A stretch of DNA of 64,000 bases, from NCBI GenBank assembly GCA_002049455.2, contig KV919096.1, positions 1-64,000 on the forward strand, written 5' to 3'. This DNA comes from Porphyra umbilicalis (lineage: Eukaryota; Rhodophyta; Bangiophyceae; Bangiales; Bangiaceae). The stretch's first letter is position 1, and every line of letters begins with the position of its first letter. The notes under the pieces were generated by a model. It was not told the DNA's origin. It did no database searches and saw only the letters and a list, made by a program, of their open reading frames with translations. Positions 62,379-64,000 of the stretch are shown piece by piece. A program made the translations under genes and the position numbers.

Positions 62379-64000
62379 ATGGTGTCCGCAGCCGTGCGTG
62401 CCGCGGCCGCGCGGTCTTGGACCCAGTTGCTGCGCTTTGTCGGCCCAGGGCGCACGGGTCCCGTTTCCCTGGCACGGCTGGAGCAGATATTAGGCATGAT
62501 TGAGCTCTTCTCCAACAACAACACCAACTTCAACTTTCACGTACAAGTGTCGGGCTACGACACCACGGGCAAGATCTTCTGGCTGCCGGTGCTTGAGGAC
62601 CAGAAGGTGGTGGACAGCGCTCCCGCGACGCAAGTGATGAGCATGTTGTACCGCTACATCGAGAGCGCCGACGGCACGATCGCGGCGTCTGGCTCTCTTC
62701 TGGCGCTCAAGCCGAGGTCAGCGGCTGCCTGTGTCGTCAGCGATCCGCTTGACATCGGTCATCTGCCGCCCACCTTGGGCGACGAGCTGGTCGTGTCTGC
62801 GAGCCAAGGGGCGGGGGGCGAAGAAGCAGGGGGCGGAGGACGCGCGAGTGGCAAGCTGTGGAGTGCGTGAGCGGGGCATGGCGAGGGCTCGACTGGGGAG
62901 GCCATTGGTAGGGGTGAGGCCACAGCAGGCGGCGCCGAGCGCCTCCCCAACGGTGTCCCCAGCAGCGTCGGCACCGCAGCACCGGCGACAACTTCTCAAG
63001 CCGCGTCCGACGAACTTGCTGGAGCTCAAGCTGCTGCGGCAGCGATTCTGCTGGCTGATGAGGACGCAGACGATGCCGATGGCGAGGTCGGGGGAGGTGG
63101 GGTGCTCGGCCTGACCCTGGGAAGTAGAGTGGTTGCGATGGGTGATGGTATTATTGTGTGGGGTGGTGGTGTGAATATGGGCAGTGGCGGCGTGGTTGTG
63201 GGGGGAGGTGGTGTCGTGGTGGGCGGCGGTGCCTCGTCAAGTGAAGGCTCCCCACCTCCTGCCACGGATGGCGCCCCACATTCTACTGGATCTGTCGATG
63301 GCGGCAACAACGTCAAGGAGGACGACTCGGGCACCTCCAGCAGCTCGTCAGGCTACTTGCTGGAGGGAGAGCCGAGCGCTATGCGACGCGCTGGTGGCAA
63401 GTCTCAGCGGAAGAAAGTCAGCGGCCGGCTCCACAAGCGGCTGCGTTGGCAGCGCCTGGCCCCCGTGATGCACTACGCTCCGGCCATTCACATCCCCAAG
63501 TCCGATGCAAAGGAGTTGCTTCGCGTCATGCTGGGCGCCTCTACGAATCCTCTGACGCGTCTTCGTAGTGCGCTTGTCAAGAGCAACGCGGCCGTAACGG
63601 GCATGATGTCCACAAGGCCGCTGCGGCTCTGCTTGCCCTGGTGGCCGCGGCAGGCTAACAAGGACGCACCGTGGACACTGGGGGTGGTCGTAGACAAGGA
63701 CCTTATCTCGTCGGCGTGCTCCAAGGAGTCGTCCACGATCAAGACTAGTACGGTTACGGCCGTCCTGTCGAAGAGCACCCTCATGCGCGAAGCGACAGTC
63801 ACCCAGCGGCTAGCCGAGTTCCTTCTCCTCGCTGACGAGTCGCCGGTGACGCGTGCGTCGATGACGAATTACATCTCCGGGTTCGCACAGTCGGCGCGGA
63901 TGGAGGGTAAGGCGCGCACGCCCGTGCTCGAGGTCTTGCGCGGACTGCGGACGGCTCCGCACATTGTTCCGTCGCTGGCGACGCTGGCATCCTTACAAGC
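62379..64000 (+). CDS. Unknown protein, partial; possible 45-nt intron
   Basis: From ATG 62379 the frame reads VSAAVRAAAARSWTQLLRFV ... VSGYDTTGKIFWLPVLEDQK, a globular-looking region, and meets TGA at 62868. The same frame is then open for 1,130 nt to the window end. That part has an acidic/Ala segment (LLADEDADDADGEVG), a Gly/Val stretch, a Ser-rich linker and a basic, well-composed C-terminal part (GGKSQRKKVSGRLHKRLRWQ ... VVVDKDLISSACSKESS). A 45-nt segment 62867-62911 (GTGAGC ... TTGGTAG) keeps the frame and removes the stop, a candidate intron. The frame also extends upstream into the 352-bp repeat to ATG 62145. No family is recognised. Confidence 0.55.

Overview
The window is nuclear DNA of a eukaryote. 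It carries the 5' end of a cytoplasmic-type 18S rRNA gene, eukaryotic cut-and-paste transposons, long GC-rich tandem repeats and mostly uninterrupted genes. The strong G/C bias, many G and C homopolymers, near-absence of introns and a plastid-type type II peroxiredoxin with Phe at position 3 of its presumed transit peptide make a bangiophyte red alga (Porphyra/Pyropia-like) my best guess. This is an inference; another GC-rich alga or protist is possible. Most of the window is mobile or repetitive DNA and only a few host genes can be supported.

Layout. 0.6-4.9 kb: a 4.2-kb hAT element (718-4876, 8-bp target duplication GCCCCAAG) lies inside an older hAT-type MITE. A 172-bp TA-targeting MITE (720-891) sits in the terminal TA dinucleotide of the hAT element. 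5-14.7 kb: intergenic DNA with a decayed secreted/Gly-rich ORF set (7.5-8.65 kb), a Cys-rich fragment (10.2 kb) and one unknown gene (12.2-13.6 kb). 14,747-24,908: a complete 10,162-bp PIF/Harbinger element with 31-bp terminal inverted repeats and TTA duplications. It encodes a DDE transposase (+), a Myb/SANT-like protein (-) and a large Pro/Gly-rich protein (-), and is filled with tandem arrays that all carry the same inverted octamer pair. 24.9-26.9 kb: a cluster of nested MITEs.

28.2-31.1 kb: two convergent, intact peroxiredoxin genes, a Dot5/BCP-like protein with a histone-like basic tail and a plastid-type PrxII, separated by very GC-rich DNA. 32.8-34.9 kb: minisatellites, including a 15-bp G-run array. 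36.3-38.0 kb: a possible split minus-strand gene. 38,214-41,206: a Harbinger-type element inflated by other DNA, including a textbook 383-bp hAT MITE. 41.6-42.6 kb: a Tc1/IS630-like transposase with two in-frame stops. 43.2-44.1 kb: an unknown Cys-rich-start protein. 46,385-47,726: an intact Tc1-type DD34E transposon. 49.6-50.2 kb: a Ty3/gypsy integrase relic.

51.2-58.6 kb: about 21.7 copies of a 345-bp satellite, ending at a single N (58,649). Next to it is the 5' part of an 18S rRNA gene on the minus strand (58,650-59,149) and its upstream spacer, then 3.65 copies of a 352-bp repeat (60,990-62,272). That repeat runs into a long unknown gene that leaves the window at 64,000. Functionally there is no operon-like cooperation. 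The transposase and Myb-like genes of the Harbinger element act together by family knowledge, and the two peroxiredoxins would serve different compartments.
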